A DNA stretch of 64,000 nucleotides from JAKQIM01 sp964633225 (GCA_964633225.1 CAZWFQ010000015.1:1-64000); one strand, 5' to 3'. Shown: positions 1 to 9,062, numbered from the stretch's first letter. Numbers and translations: made by a program. The notes: a model not told the origin generated them from the sequence alone.

Positions 1-62
1 CTCTCCCCCTTTTTTTGAGTTGCTTTTCTCCCTACCTATTTATTGCGGAATCCCGCGCGGAT

Positions 63-90
63 TTGTATTCTACGATCGGCATGCTATAAT
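63..90 (+). promoter_or_regulatory. Promoter of the MFS transporter gene
   Basis: A consensus TATAAT at 85-90 is preceded directly by TGC, an extended -10 element. A TTGTAT at 63-68 sits 16 bases upstream as a weak -35. Transcription would begin near 97, which favours the ATG at 130 over the in-frame TTG at 43 because the TTG lies upstream of the promoter. Confidence 0.6.
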
Positions 91-129
91 GCCTGGCACG
101 ACCCAGACATAAAATTTTCAGGCAGCCTG

Positions 130-1260
130 ATGAATAAAGCTTATCCATTTTCTTTGTACTTTTTCTATTATGCCGCCATGGCGGCGATGATGCCTTTCTT
201 GGTGCTGTTCTACCAGCATTTGGGTTTTTCGGGGACGGAGATCGGCATCTTAACTGGCATCACACCGCTGATCTCTCTGGTGGGAGGCCCATTTTGGACC
301 GGGGTCGCCGACAGCACGCAGCGGCACCGCGCGGTGATGAGTATGGCGGTGGGGGCAGGGGTGCTGACGGGGTTGATCTTCCCCTTTTTGCGAGGTTTGT
401 TGGTGGTGGCGGTAGTGATCTCTTTGTTCACTTTTTTTGCCTCGCCCATTGTGGCATTAAGTGACAATGCCACAATGGCCTCATTAGGTGAAGAGAAGAA
501 TAAATATGGCCGCGTGCGCCTGGGTGGTACGCTGGGGTGGGCTATCTCAGCCTCGCTGGTAGGCGTGCTGGTGGAACATTTTGGGCTGCGGATGTCTTTT
601 TGGAGCTATGCCGTGCTGATGTTCCTGGCGTTGTTGGTGGTCCAGAAGTTTGTTTTCCCGCGGCAGGTGGCGGGCGTGTCGCTGCGCCAGGGCCTGCGGC
701 ATTTTACTACCAGCCGCCGTTGGATACTTTTCCTGGCATTGGGCGTCGTCGTGGGGTTGGGCGTGGTAGTGATCAATAATTACCTGTTTGTTTACATGAA
801 AGAGGTGGATGCGAGCGAGTCGGTGATGGGCTTTGCCATGACCCTCGCCACTGCGGCGGAACTGCCGGTATTGTTCTTTGCCAACCTGCTGCTCAAGCGC
901 CTGGGCACACGGCGTTTGATGCGCATAGCCGCATTGCTGAGCGGGCTGCGTTTGCTGCTCCTGGCAGCATTCAATTCGGTGGAAGGTATCCTGGCAACCC
1001 AACTGCTCAACGGCTTGAATTATCCCTTGTTTGGGGTGGCGGCAGTGGCGTATGCAGACGAGCATGCGCCGGCGGGCATGAAATCGGTGGCGCAGGGGCT
1101 GTACGGGTCGATGACCTTTGGGTTAGGCTCGGCCCTGGGCGGGTTGATGGGCGGCGTGCTGTTGGATGCGGTTGGCAGCCGGGGTATGTTCTTGATCTGC
1201 GGCCTGGTGACGCTGGGGGTGCTGGGTGGGATTATCCTGTTGGGGGCGAAAGAGGAATGA
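130..1260 (+). CDS. Major facilitator superfamily transporter (MFS_1-like)
   Basis: This is an integral membrane transporter of about 376 residues, the usual size for a twelve-helix MFS permease. Hydrophobic segments cover the whole length. The loop after helix 2 carries the MFS-typical pattern around GPFWTGVADSTQRHR, and a related Arg-rich loop after helix 8 reads LKRLGTRRLMR. The protein resembles the MFS_1_like/LacY-type branch, whose members carry sugars, nucleosides or aromatic acids. The substrate cannot be read from sequence. The ATG at 130 is chosen over the upstream TTG at 43 because an extended -10 promoter lies between them. It stands alone on the plus strand and converges on the metallohydrolase gene. 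Confidence 0.75.
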   Translation: MNKAYPFSLYFFYYAAMAAMMPFLVLFYQHLGFSGTEIGILTGITPLISLVGGPFWTGVADSTQRHRAVMSMAVGAGVLTGLIFPFLRGLLVVAVVISLFTFFASPIVALSDNATMASLGEEKNKYGRVRLGGTLGWAISASLVGVLVEHFGLRMSFWSYAVLMFLALLVVQKFVFPRQVAGVSLRQGLRHFTTSRRWILFLALGVVVGLGVVVINNYLFVYMKEVDASESVMGFAMTLATAAELPVLFFANLLLKRLGTRRLMRIAALLSGLRLLLLAAFNSVEGILATQLLNGLNYPLFGVAAVAYADEHAPAGMKSVAQGLYGSMTFGLGSALGGLMGGVLLDAVGSRGMFLICGLVTLGVLGGIILLGAKEE

Positions 1261-1268
1261 TGGTAAAG

Positions 1269-1305
1269 ATTCAACCGCAGAGACGCGGAGCGCACTGAGA
1301 AAACC
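1269..1305. repeat. Dispersed CCGCAGAGACGC-type intergenic repeat, copy 1
   Basis: The segment reads ACCGCAGAGACGCGGAG followed by CGCACTGAGAAAACC. Nearly the same string recurs at 44511-44540 and 45330-45355, always between genes, and a looser relative occurs at 2690-2716. It sits between two convergent genes with no recognisable terminator. Confidence 0.6.
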
Positions 1306-1332
1306 GAAAGATTCAACCATAAACCACAAATT

Positions 1333-2643
1333 TTATTCGAAGTAAATCGGATTGGAGATGAGGGCCGGCAGAAGGGGGAGCTGAGGAAGGAAGGCGCGCA
1401 GGATCTCTACGCGGGCAAAGCCGGGGGCTTCCATCACATAGCTGGCTTCCACATCTCCGGGGGCTGGGGCCTGGACGAGTACCTGGCTGCCCGCAGCCGT
1501 GACGACGCGTAGCACATCTCCGGGCAAGAGGCCGCCGGCCTGGATATGCAGCGTTTTGCAATCCGACCATGCGGCTGTGTCGCCCAGGATGGCTGGGCCG
1601 GCATTCATCTCTAGCCAAGGGCCGTTGGGAGCAAAGGTGATGTAAGCGTGCCCCTCTTTGAGCGCCTGGAGCAGGTCGCTGGGGCTGGGGGATAGGGCAT
1701 AGATGCAGGTGGTGGGCCCGCCAAGGAAGATGAAGGGCGTGCTGCGGTGGTAATCGCTGCCGCCGCAAATGGGGATCTTTTGCCCGGCAGTTAGCAGGCT
1801 GTGCCACAAGCCTACTGCTTTCAAATTAGCTTCGCGCATGGGGCCGTTCCAAACTTCGATGCTGTCGAAGGTCAGGGCTTTCCAGTCAAACTGGAAGCTG
1901 CAAGTTTCATCCAGGGGGTGGTTGATGGTGATGTGCGCCCCACGCTGGCGGGCAGATGCAAAACGGGCCTGCACTTCTTCTGGCGTGTTGGCAATGAAGG
2001 GTTCGTCGTAAGGCTGGTCTACACCCAGGAAGTTGGCATGACCTCTAAAGTGGGTCCACTCGATGCCGGGGATCAGGGTCAGCCCGGGGATGTGGGGCAG
2101 GGCATCTTGAGAGACCATCTGGTTGTGATCGGTGATGGCGAGAAAATCCAGGCCGTGGCGCAGGGCATGCTGGCCCAGTTCGGCCGCGCTCAGCACACCG
2201 TCAGATGCGGTGGTGTGGGCGTGCAGATCGCCCTTGAACAGGCGGCGCTGTTTTGAGGTGAAGGTCAATTCATACGTCACGATCACGCCGCCGGGAGCCA
2301 CCTTGTAGGCGCCTGCGATGATGCGCCATTCACCGGCTGCCAGGGCGCAGGGGCGGTAGCCGGGGGTGGCAGCCACCTGGCTGATGCTGATCTCGTTCTT
2401 ATCTGAGCCAGAGGCGCCCACCTGGCTGCCATCGGGGGCGATCAGGCCCAGGTCGATGATGTTGATCTCGGGGTGGGCTGTGAAGGTCACCGGGCCGGTC
2501 TGCGAGGCGGTTGAGGCGTGGCGGGGGTAGTGGTAGCTCAACTTGAATTCTTCCACCCCTGCCGGCATATTGAAGGGGAGCAGCAGGTATTGGCCTTGTT
2601 GGCTTGGTTCAATGAAGAAGCTGATGGTCTGCGTTTCTGGCAT
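1333..2643 (-). CDS. CehA/McbA-type PHP-domain metallohydrolase
   Basis: The N-terminal ~130 residues form a beta-rich region. A PHP (polymerase and histidinol phosphatase) domain follows with its metal-binding motifs intact: GDLHAHT at 138-144, TDHN at 171-174, E195, H202, NHP at 241-243 and GSDYH at 295-299. PHP hydrolases use two or three metal ions to cleave phosphoester or related bonds; the CehA/McbA branch includes carbamate hydrolases, but the substrate here is unknown. No signal peptide is evident. It is the last gene of a co-oriented train that starts with the AOR gene, after a 142-base gap from the esterase. A GAGG ribosome-binding site precedes the ATG. Confidence 0.75.
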   Translation of the reverse strand: MPETQTISFFIEPSQQGQYLLLPFNMPAGVEEFKLSYHYPRHASTASQTGPVTFTAHPEINIIDLGLIAPDGSQVGASGSDKNEISISQVAATPGYRPCALAAGEWRIIAGAYKVAPGGVIVTYELTFTSKQRRLFKGDLHAHTTASDGVLSAAELGQHALRHGLDFLAITDHNQMVSQDALPHIPGLTLIPGIEWTHFRGHANFLGVDQPYDEPFIANTPEEVQARFASARQRGAHITINHPLDETCSFQFDWKALTFDSIEVWNGPMREANLKAVGLWHSLLTAGQKIPICGGSDYHRSTPFIFLGGPTTCIYALSPSPSDLLQALKEGHAYITFAPNGPWLEMNAGPAILGDTAAWSDCKTLHIQAGGLLPGDVLRVVTAAGSQVLVQAPAPGDVEASYVMEAPGFARVEILRAFLPQLPLLPALISNPIYFE

Positions 2644-2689
2644 GAGGATTTTCCTCTCAGGTGGTGCGGGTGAAGCGGGGGATTAAAGA

Positions 2690-2716
2690 GTTTAACGCAA
2701 AGGCGCGAAGAAGGGC
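2690..2716. repeat. Degenerate dispersed repeat (GCAAAGGCGCGAAG type)
   Basis: The text TTAACGCAAAGGCGCGAAGA resembles the GCAGAGACGCGGAG repeats elsewhere in the window in its alternating purine-rich/CGC pattern. It lies in the 142-base gap between the esterase and metallohydrolase genes. Relationship to the other copies is inferred and weak. Confidence 0.35.
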
Positions 2717-2785
2717 CTTTTGGGGTTTTCTAATGCAGATCTGCTGCTTGGCGCCCTGGCGTTGAAGTTTTTGGTGGTGTAAATT

Positions 2786-3562
2786 TCATTCACTGGAGAG
2801 GGGACCAAGCACGGCAGCCAGGAAGCGCCGGATTTCTTTGTCCCAGAAGGCCCAATCGTGGGCGGCATCTTCTTCGTAATAATCTACGGGGATACCCAGG
2901 TTTTGCAGGCCGGCGTAAACCATCTGGTTGAGCAGGTAAAGATCGTCCTGCCGTCCGCAGCTCATGAAGAGGCGCGGCAGGCGGGATGGGTTTTGGGCGG
3001 CTTGTTTGAACCAGGCTGCCGGGTCATTTGGGCTGCCAGAGAGTTTATCGAGGTCTCCAAACAAGTAGGCAAACTCTGCCAGGCGCGGGTCTTGTGGGTA
3101 GGCGCGGATGAAATCCAGGGATAAGACCCCCGAAAGGCTGGCCGCGGCGGCAAAACGCTCGGGATAAGCAAAAGCTGTTTTGAAGGCCCCGTAGCCGCCC
3201 ATTGAGTTGCCGGCGATGAAGGTGTTTTCTCGGGCAGGGGAGAGGGCAAAGACATCCTTGAGATATTGGGGCAGCTCTTCGGCCAGGTAGGTGAAGTAGC
3301 GCCGCCCGTCGGGTTGGTCGGTGTAGAAGCTGCGCCCTACCGAGGGCATGACCACCACCAGCCCATAGGCTGAGGCCAACACTTCGATGGATGTGTAGCG
3401 CTGCCAGGCGCTGCCGTCGTCGCTCAGGCCGTGCAGCAGGTAGAGCACCTTGCGCTGGCGCAGGGGCTGGCTGCCCATGCTGCCAGGGTTGGGGAGGATG
3501 ACATACAGGGGCAGGTTAAGCTCGACGGTTTTGGGGGTGTGATCCAGGCGTATCAGGGCCAT
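2786..3562 (-). CDS. Putative esterase (esterase D / EstA family, alpha/beta hydrolase)
   Basis: This 258-residue protein matches the putative-esterase family that includes S-formylglutathione hydrolase, tributyrin esterase and feruloyl esterase modules. The oxyanion region HGLSDDG is at 44-50. The nucleophile elbow GNSMGG puts the catalytic Ser at 120. An Asp at 206/207 (CGRQDD) and His235 (AAHDW) complete the triad. There is no signal peptide, so it is probably cytoplasmic. The start ATG follows a GGAG site inside the end of the upstream symporter gene, with only 2 bases between the genes. It may deacylate a carbohydrate or glycoside taken up by that symporter; this is inference from context. 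Confidence 0.8.
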   Translation of the reverse strand: MALIRLDHTPKTVELNLPLYVILPNPGSMGSQPLRQRKVLYLLHGLSDDGSAWQRYTSIEVLASAYGLVVVMPSVGRSFYTDQPDGRRYFTYLAEELPQYLKDVFALSPARENTFIAGNSMGGYGAFKTAFAYPERFAAAASLSGVLSLDFIRAYPQDPRLAEFAYLFGDLDKLSGSPNDPAAWFKQAAQNPSRLPRLFMSCGRQDDLYLLNQMVYAGLQNLGIPVDYYEEDAAHDWAFWDKEIRRFLAAVLGPLSSE

Positions 3563-3564
3563 GT

Positions 3565-4893
3565 TCAGTCTCCATTGGGGCCGGCGGCTGGGCTGGCAGG
3601 TTCATTTGGGGTGGGAGCATCCTTAGAAGTGGAATCAAAGTTGATGAACCAAGAGAAGGCGAAGCTGATCACCATCAGGATGGGAGGAAAGACGGTCAGC
3701 AAGAAGCGGGCGGCGTTATCGGGCTGGGGGCCGGGGTTCTTGCCGCTCTCGAACTGGAACAGCTCGGCCACCAAGAAAAAGGCCGCCCCGGTGAACAGTC
3801 CGTTCAGGCGGTTCATAAAGCCCATGGCGCTGGAAATGATGCCCTCGCGGCGTAAGTTGTGTTTTTGGGTGTCTTCGTCCATGATCTTAGCGCCGATCAG
3901 GTCCATGGTAGTGATGGCCCCGGCAAAGCCAAAGCCCACCAGGGCACTGCCAAGCAGGGCTGTGACCAGGGAATTGGCAAAAAACAACGGGATGAAGGCC
4001 AATGCCAGGCAGGCCAAGGCGGCGCGCCAGACCGGCATGAGAGTGAACTTGCGTACCAGGCGTGCCCACACGGCCACGCAGCCGATGGCGATCAACAGGA
4101 CTGCTGCGAACAAGAATGTGGACTGTTCGTCAGGGATGGCGAGGGTGTATTTGACGAAGAACGGCAGCGAGACCAAAACCAGTGACATCGCCGCGCTGTA
4201 AAAGGCGTTGGCAAGCCCGGCGATCCAGAACTTGCGGTTGACCAGCAGGCTTTTAATGCTGTCCCACAACTGCGGCTTTTCTTCGGTTTCTTCAACGCGT
4301 ACCTCACGGCTGGTAAACGCCATGTAGAGGATGACGGCCCCGCCCAGCAGGCCATAGACGATGGATGTTATCTGGTACCCCAGGGCTTTGGTAACCAGGG
4401 GGGTGAGGGCGATGCTGATGATCATGGCGACGAGCTGAAAGGCCTGGCGCAAGGCATTTGTAGAAGCGCGCTCTGCATCGGTGCGGAACAGCTCAGGGAA
4501 GAGGGCGCCGTAGTTGGCGTTGATGACCGAATCGAGGGTGCCGGTGAGGATATAAAAGAGCATGCAATAACCAAAGAGCACGCTGGCAGCCATGTTAAGC
4601 GGTGGGCTGTAAAATGCGATGAAGAACAGCACCAGCAGGATGGTGCCGATCACCAGCCAGGGGCGCCGCCGGCCCCAGCGGGTGCGCGTGCGGTCAGATA
4701 AGAAGCCGTAGATGGGGTTGTCGAGGGCATCGATGAAGGCGTAGATAGCAAGGATGGCTGCAAACTGCTTGGTGGTCAGCCCCAGGGTGTCTACATAGTA
4801 GATGGCGGCATAGGTTTTGAGCATGTTAATGGGAATGGATGTGCCAAACATGCCAATGGCGTAGTTGAAGGATTTCAGGCGGGAGGTGATCAT
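3565..4893 (-). CDS. GPH-family (MelB-like) sugar:cation symporter
   Basis: This 442-residue membrane protein has the glycoside-pentoside-hexuronide signature in the loop after helix 2: DALDNPIYGFLSDRTRTRWG, then RRRPW. Two halves of about six hydrophobic helices each are visible, joined by a charged loop near residues 190-215. Family members import sugars or glycosides with Na+ or H+. The substrate is not determinable. An AAGGAG site lies 9 bases before the ATG. It is followed 2 bases later by the esterase, suggesting uptake plus hydrolysis of an esterified sugar. It follows the DUF362 gene after 57 bases and may be part of the AOR transcript. Confidence 0.82.
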   Translation of the reverse strand: MITSRLKSFNYAIGMFGTSIPINMLKTYAAIYYVDTLGLTTKQFAAILAIYAFIDALDNPIYGFLSDRTRTRWGRRRPWLVIGTILLVLFFIAFYSPPLNMAASVLFGYCMLFYILTGTLDSVINANYGALFPELFRTDAERASTNALRQAFQLVAMIISIALTPLVTKALGYQITSIVYGLLGGAVILYMAFTSREVRVEETEEKPQLWDSIKSLLVNRKFWIAGLANAFYSAAMSLVLVSLPFFVKYTLAIPDEQSTFLFAAVLLIAIGCVAVWARLVRKFTLMPVWRAALACLALAFIPLFFANSLVTALLGSALVGFGFAGAITTMDLIGAKIMDEDTQKHNLRREGIISSAMGFMNRLNGLFTGAAFFLVAELFQFESGKNPGPQPDNAARFLLTVFPPILMVISFAFSWFINFDSTSKDAPTPNEPASPAAGPNGD

Positions 4894-4951
4894 TGGGTGA
4901 GTCTCCTTTTCAGTAATTATAGCCCTGGTTAGAAATTAGAGAAACCGCAGA

Positions 4952-6619
4952 TCAGCCGAGAAAGGTGGCTAATACAGCCCGGTTCTCTGCCGCACAGGCG
5001 GCTTTGATCTCGGCCGGGCTGAGTGGAGGTAGATCCCAAGGTACAGCCTGCATGGCCTGATCGGTGGCAGAGAGAGGATACTGTTCGGCAGGCAGATTGG
5101 GGCTGTTGGGCAGGGGACAGTCCAGGCGGTGACCCTGGCGGTAAAGCTGTTTGCGTTTCTGGCACATCTGTAGGGTAGCCACGAGCAGCGAAAGTAAGTG
5201 CCGGTTTTTTAGTGATGTGACTGAACAGAGTGTCCCCGTGAGGCGGTGGAGGGCTGCGTGAGGAGAATTGGGGAAGGGCATGCAGCCATCAATATAGCGG
5301 TCTGCCAAGGGGGCGGCGGCCGCGGCGCAGCTGCCCACAACCAGCTTTTTGCCGGGCAGGCAAGCGATCTCATCCAGGGTGTAGGGCTGACCGGATGCAT
5401 CCAGGTAGCAGGGCCGGCCATCCAGGTTGATGCCGGTTCCCATGAGTAGGATGAGGGGAAAATCACAGCATTGACCCTCACGCAGGAACATATCGAAGGC
5501 AAAGCGAGTAGTAGCCAGGCAGCCACCGCGGCAGGCCATTTCCATCTGGCTGGCGATCTGGGGTGTGCACTGGGTGGCAGTCTCGATCCTGGGGGCATGC
5601 GGCAGGTTGTGTCCCACCAGGGTGCGCACGTTAGGGAAGCTGTGGCGGAAGGCTTCATTCATCAGGGATGGGTCGGCGGGTTGGAAGGGGATGATCTTTT
5701 CTTCACCGATGATCTCTACTTCAGGGTCGCCGAAACCGGCAGCATCGGCGGCGCGCATCAAGGCAATGCTGGCCGGATCGAAGCCCATCATACGCGTGGC
5801 CACCCGGTCTGTTTCCACGCTGTTATTTCCACTCAGGATCACCCGGCTGTCCACGGGATCCACCGGGGCAGGGCAATTGCCCTCGCCGCCCACCAGTCCA
5901 TCAATGATGGTCAGGTGCGGCTGGAAGAGGTGCAGGATGTCCACCAGCTTCTGGTCAATGCCAAAATGGTGATGGCGCTGGCGCAGGTTATAGGGTAAGA
6001 GGCCCATAGCGTTTTTGAAACCCAGGGTCACGCCGGTGTATAAATTCGTCTTCATCTTGGGCACAGAGACGAAAAAGGCCTGGCCGGTAACAACCTGGGC
6101 AATGATCTCGGGAACGATGATCTCCTTCTGTAGGCGAGCCTGAGGCAAGATATAGCGGCAGGTGGGCTGCTCTTCCAGGGCGATCAACGCCGCGCCGTGG
6201 TAACGCGCCAGGCGCTTCAGGCCAGCCACGGCAAAGGAGCCACGCGTGGGTACGCCTCGTCCTGAAGATTCAACGATGGTAAGGCGGCTGGTGAAGCGTT
6301 TGAAATAAGCCAAAACGGCATCCAGCAGGCGGGGATCGGTGGTCTCAGGATATTCTGGCTCCACCAGGCCCATGTGGTGGTAAACCGTTACCAGGTTAGG
6401 CTTAAAGAGCACATGTTGGCCTGCCATGCGCTGTGAGAAGTGAAGGCGTGCATCCAGGGCAGACAGGTTCTCGTTTACCAGGCGGTAAATGGCCTGGATA
6501 TCCGAACGGGCAAAATAGGTGGATGAGCCATAGTTAGATGGCAGGGCCACGTGGTCGCGGCGCAGGTCTGTGCCAGGAGGCAGGTGACTGATGACGACAA
6601 CGCTTTTCCTGCCATCCAT
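4952..6619 (-). CDS. DUF362-domain protein
   Basis: This 555-residue protein has a DUF362 core (roughly residues 45-330), recognisable from the VSVPKMKTN stretch, the FKNAMGLLP-type segment and the IDGLVGGEGNCP motif. DUF362 proteins often accompany iron-sulfur proteins, but their chemistry is unknown. The C-terminal ~200 residues hold a Cys-rich stretch (ACRGGCL, then GQCCDF, and GSCAAAAAP) that could bind a metal or cluster. The ATG at 6619 is chosen because it lies 2 bases after the ferredoxin stop codon. A longer in-frame reading to 6688 would overlap that gene. Context points to redox work with the AOR. Confidence 0.7.
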   Translation of the reverse strand: MDGRKSVVVISHLPPGTDLRRDHVALPSNYGSSTYFARSDIQAIYRLVNENLSALDARLHFSQRMAGQHVLFKPNLVTVYHHMGLVEPEYPETTDPRLLDAVLAYFKRFTSRLTIVESSGRGVPTRGSFAVAGLKRLARYHGAALIALEEQPTCRYILPQARLQKEIIVPEIIAQVVTGQAFFVSVPKMKTNLYTGVTLGFKNAMGLLPYNLRQRHHHFGIDQKLVDILHLFQPHLTIIDGLVGGEGNCPAPVDPVDSRVILSGNNSVETDRVATRMMGFDPASIALMRAADAAGFGDPEVEIIGEEKIIPFQPADPSLMNEAFRHSFPNVRTLVGHNLPHAPRIETATQCTPQIASQMEMACRGGCLATTRFAFDMFLREGQCCDFPLILLMGTGINLDGRPCYLDASGQPYTLDEIACLPGKKLVVGSCAAAAAPLADRYIDGCMPFPNSPHAALHRLTGTLCSVTSLKNRHLLSLLVATLQMCQKRKQLYRQGHRLDCPLPNSPNLPAEQYPLSATDQAMQAVPWDLPPLSPAEIKAACAAENRAVLATFLG

Positions 6620-6621
6620 AG

Positions 6622-7065
6622 TTACTTTTGAGAGCCTGCTTGCATCTCGATAGCGCCCACCGGGCAAGCGGCCTGGCAGAAGGAGCATCCGATACAGTTG
6701 GGGGCGTCTTTCAGGCGGGCAACCGGGCGCACTTGACCTGCCAAATCAGGGCGCAGGGTGTTGGGCAGGTCTACCATCTCGAGCACACTGGTCGGGCAGG
6801 CCTCTAAGCAGAGCCCGCAGGAAATGCATTGGGCATCGATGACTTGCGGCTTGAGCCACAAGCTGCGCTTGACCATCTGGCATATGGCAGAAGCCTGGTC
6901 GAGGATGGCCTGGTATGGGCAGATGCGCCCACAGGCGCCACAGTCGATGCAGACGACGGGATCGATGTGGTGGAGCTGCTTTTTCTCGCCAGATATGGCG
7001 GCCACGGGGCAGATCTTTACACAGGCGGCGCAGCCGGTGCAGGCGGGAATAATGGTATAGCTCAT
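6622..7065 (-). CDS. Polyferredoxin-like protein with four [4Fe-4S] clusters
   Basis: The 147-residue protein is almost entirely ferredoxin fold. It has four CxxCxxCxxxCP motifs: CTGCAACVKICP, CIDCGACGRICP, CISCGLCLEACP and CIGCSFCQAACP. This predicts four cubane clusters in two bacterial-ferredoxin-like units, a soluble electron wire. Its ATG overlaps the AOR stop codon in an ATGA arrangement, so translation is coupled. It probably accepts the low-potential electrons released by the AOR, as separate ferredoxin-like subunits do in other AOR-family complexes. The next gene starts 2 bases after it ends. Confidence 0.85.
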   Translation of the reverse strand: MSYTIIPACTGCAACVKICPVAAISGEKKQLHHIDPVVCIDCGACGRICPYQAILDQASAICQMVKRSLWLKPQVIDAQCISCGLCLEACPTSVLEMVDLPNTLRPDLAGQVRPVARLKDAPNCIGCSFCQAACPVGAIEMQAGSQK

Positions 7066-9062
7066 GCGGCGGGTTCCTTGCCTGGCAGTTGGGTGATTGG
7101 CAGCAGATCGAGAGCTCTGAGAGTCTCGGGAGTAGGGATGCCGGTTTCAGCGTGCCAGCCGATCTCTTGCCAGTAGGCCCGCATGAAGGCCCCCAGGTCG
7201 AAACTGTAGCCCTTGTTGGGCCCGGCTTGCATGGGCGGGCTGCCGGTTAGGCGCGGGCTGATCTTGAGACTGTGCGGGTCGATGCCCTGGCGGATATTGA
7301 ACATCTGCCGCAGAGTTTGGATGCGGTGACCGGCGCGCATGTATTCGGCCGGGCTGAGCTCCCAGCCGGTGGCGGCATTGGCCCACTCGAAGATGGGAAC
7401 CCGGTCTACGCCGAGGAGCATGCCCATGTAACAGGCGCCGACCGAATTATAGAATTGGGTGAAGTTGCTGACGGCTACCGAACTGGTGATGTTATCGCCG
7501 TTGGGTTCGTAGCGCACCGAGCGGGCATAGAGCGGGCGGGCTGGCGGCAAGCCGGGGATACGCGTCCACAGGCGGTACATTTCGTAAAAGAGATAGCCGC
7601 CAACCGTGTGCCGCCCCGGGGTGGGGTCTACACTGGCGTGCAGGCCCAGTCCGGGATCCAGGCGAGGGTCGTGGTAAGCGATCTCTTGCCCACCGGCATG
7701 GATGGCGGCTTCGTGGGTATGGGCCGGCAGCGTGGCGGCGGCTTTTTTGACTCCATCGGCCAGCCAGGCGCCAAATCCCTCCCGGGCGATCATTTGGCGC
7801 AGCACTTCGAGGATGGCAGGGCCGTTGCCCCAGGTCAGTTCGATGCCGCCGGTATCTTCGGTGGTAATCCAGCCGCGTTCGTAACATTCCATGGCAAAGG
7901 CCACCGCGCCGCCGGCTGAAATGGTATCCATTCCGGCACGGTTGAGCAGCTCGTTGATCTCATATACCAGGCCAAGGTCGTCGTTGAGCAGCAGGGTGGT
8001 AAAAGATGCGGTGGTCTCGTATTCGAGCTTGTGGCTTTCAATAGGCTGTCCGCCGTTTTCTTTGCTGACAAACTCAGTAATGCCGCCGCAGCCCAGTGGG
8101 CAGCCGCGGCAGTGATATTTGCGTTTTTCGGTTTTACGGATGTGATCGGGGTCAATGGCGTCGTAAACTTGGGGCATATCGCGCTCGGTGCCGGCCCAGT
8201 TTTTGAAGGGGGCATCGCCCATGCCTACCGAAGCCTGGAAAGTACCAATGGTGCCCCACTTGGCCAGGGCCCCGCCCAGCAAAAGGCCCGGCTGGGCAAA
8301 GCCGATGGGCAGCTTGCCAGAAACCCTGCCCAGCATTCGCAAGAATTTGGTGTATAAGAGCCTGGATGGCACCAGCGCATTGTGAGTGCATTTCAAGGAA
8401 AGCAGCCTGGTTTTGGCTGGGTTGTGGGAACCTATACGCTGCGAGCCAGCTAAGACGAGCGCCTTGAGCTTTTTGGAGCCCATCACTGCCCCCAGGCCAG
8501 AACGGGCTGCCAGCCGGCCGCGGTCGTTGACAATGCCGGAGATTAAGGAGAGTTTTTCGCCTGCGGGGCCGATAGCGGCAACGGCAGGCTGCTTTTTGGC
8601 GTGATAGGCCGCCCGGAGCCAATCTTCGGTCTCGACGGCATCTTTGCCCCACAGGTGGCTGGCATCCAGCAGTTGGGGGCCGTGGGCGTTCATGACCAGA
8701 TAGACCGGCATGGGGCTGGCACCCTTGAACAAAATGCCGTCGTAGCCGCACTGTTTGATGGCAAAGGCCAGGGTGCCGCCGCAGTTGGCGTCGCCCCAGG
8801 TGCCGGTGAGCGGCGATTTGGCAACCGCCATCCAACGCCCGGTGAAGAGACTGCCTGTGCCGGTGAGCAGGCCAGGAAAGAAGCCCAGCACATTCTCCGG
8901 CCCCAGCGGGTCGGCCCCGGCTGGAATCTCGCGGTAGAGCAGGTGAGCACCCAGCCCAATCCCGCCCAGGTATTGTTGGTAGATCGAATCTGGAATGCTT
9001 TCTTCAGACCACGTGCCCTGGGTGAGGTCAACCCACAGCACTTTTCCTGTGTAGGCTCTCAA
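7062..9062 (-). CDS. Aldehyde:ferredoxin oxidoreductase family (tungsten/molybdenum bis-pterin enzyme)
   Basis: The 666-residue length fits the AOR family. The N-terminal domain begins RAYTGKVLWVDL and includes the typical GLLTGTG and GRW segments. The [4Fe-4S] ligands are C318, C321 and C325 (CRGCPLGC) plus C544 (VGACYMG), the CxxCxxxC...C spacing of the family. Family members oxidise aldehydes to acids and pass electrons to ferredoxin in the cytoplasm. The natural aldehyde is unknown. Translation starts at TTG: GAGGAA lies about 6 bases upstream and no ATG or GTG is better placed. It heads a run of six minus-strand genes and is preceded by three tandem c-di-GMP-I riboswitch aptamers and a terminator. 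Confidence 0.88.
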   Translation of the reverse strand: MRAYTGKVLWVDLTQGTWSEESIPDSIYQQYLGGIGLGAHLLYREIPAGADPLGPENVLGFFPGLLTGTGSLFTGRWMAVAKSPLTGTWGDANCGGTLAFAIKQCGYDGILFKGASPMPVYLVMNAHGPQLLDASHLWGKDAVETEDWLRAAYHAKKQPAVAAIGPAGEKLSLISGIVNDRGRLAARSGLGAVMGSKKLKALVLAGSQRIGSHNPAKTRLLSLKCTHNALVPSRLLYTKFLRMLGRVSGKLPIGFAQPGLLLGGALAKWGTIGTFQASVGMGDAPFKNWAGTERDMPQVYDAIDPDHIRKTEKRKYHCRGCPLGCGGITEFVSKENGGQPIESHKLEYETTASFTTLLLNDDLGLVYEINELLNRAGMDTISAGGAVAFAMECYERGWITTEDTGGIELTWGNGPAILEVLRQMIAREGFGAWLADGVKKAAATLPAHTHEAAIHAGGQEIAYHDPRLDPGLGLHASVDPTPGRHTVGGYLFYEMYRLWTRIPGLPPARPLYARSVRYEPNGDNITSSVAVSNFTQFYNSVGACYMGMLLGVDRVPIFEWANAATGWELSPAEYMRAGHRIQTLRQMFNIRQGIDPHSLKISPRLTGSPPMQAGPNKGYSFDLGAFMRAYWQEIGWHAETGIPTPETLRALDLLPITQLPGKEPAA

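Noticed and set aside
43..129. N-terminal extension of the MFS transporter from TTG at 43
   Set aside because: The extension is not membrane-like and lies across the extended -10 promoter at 82-90.
547..1065. 172-codon minus-strand frame inside the MFS gene
   Set aside because: His/Gln-rich composition is typical of the opposite strand of a membrane-protein gene, with no motif and no start signal.
6620..6688. N-terminal extension of the DUF362 protein
   Set aside because: It would overlap the ferredoxin coding region. The ATG two bases after the ferredoxin stop is better placed.
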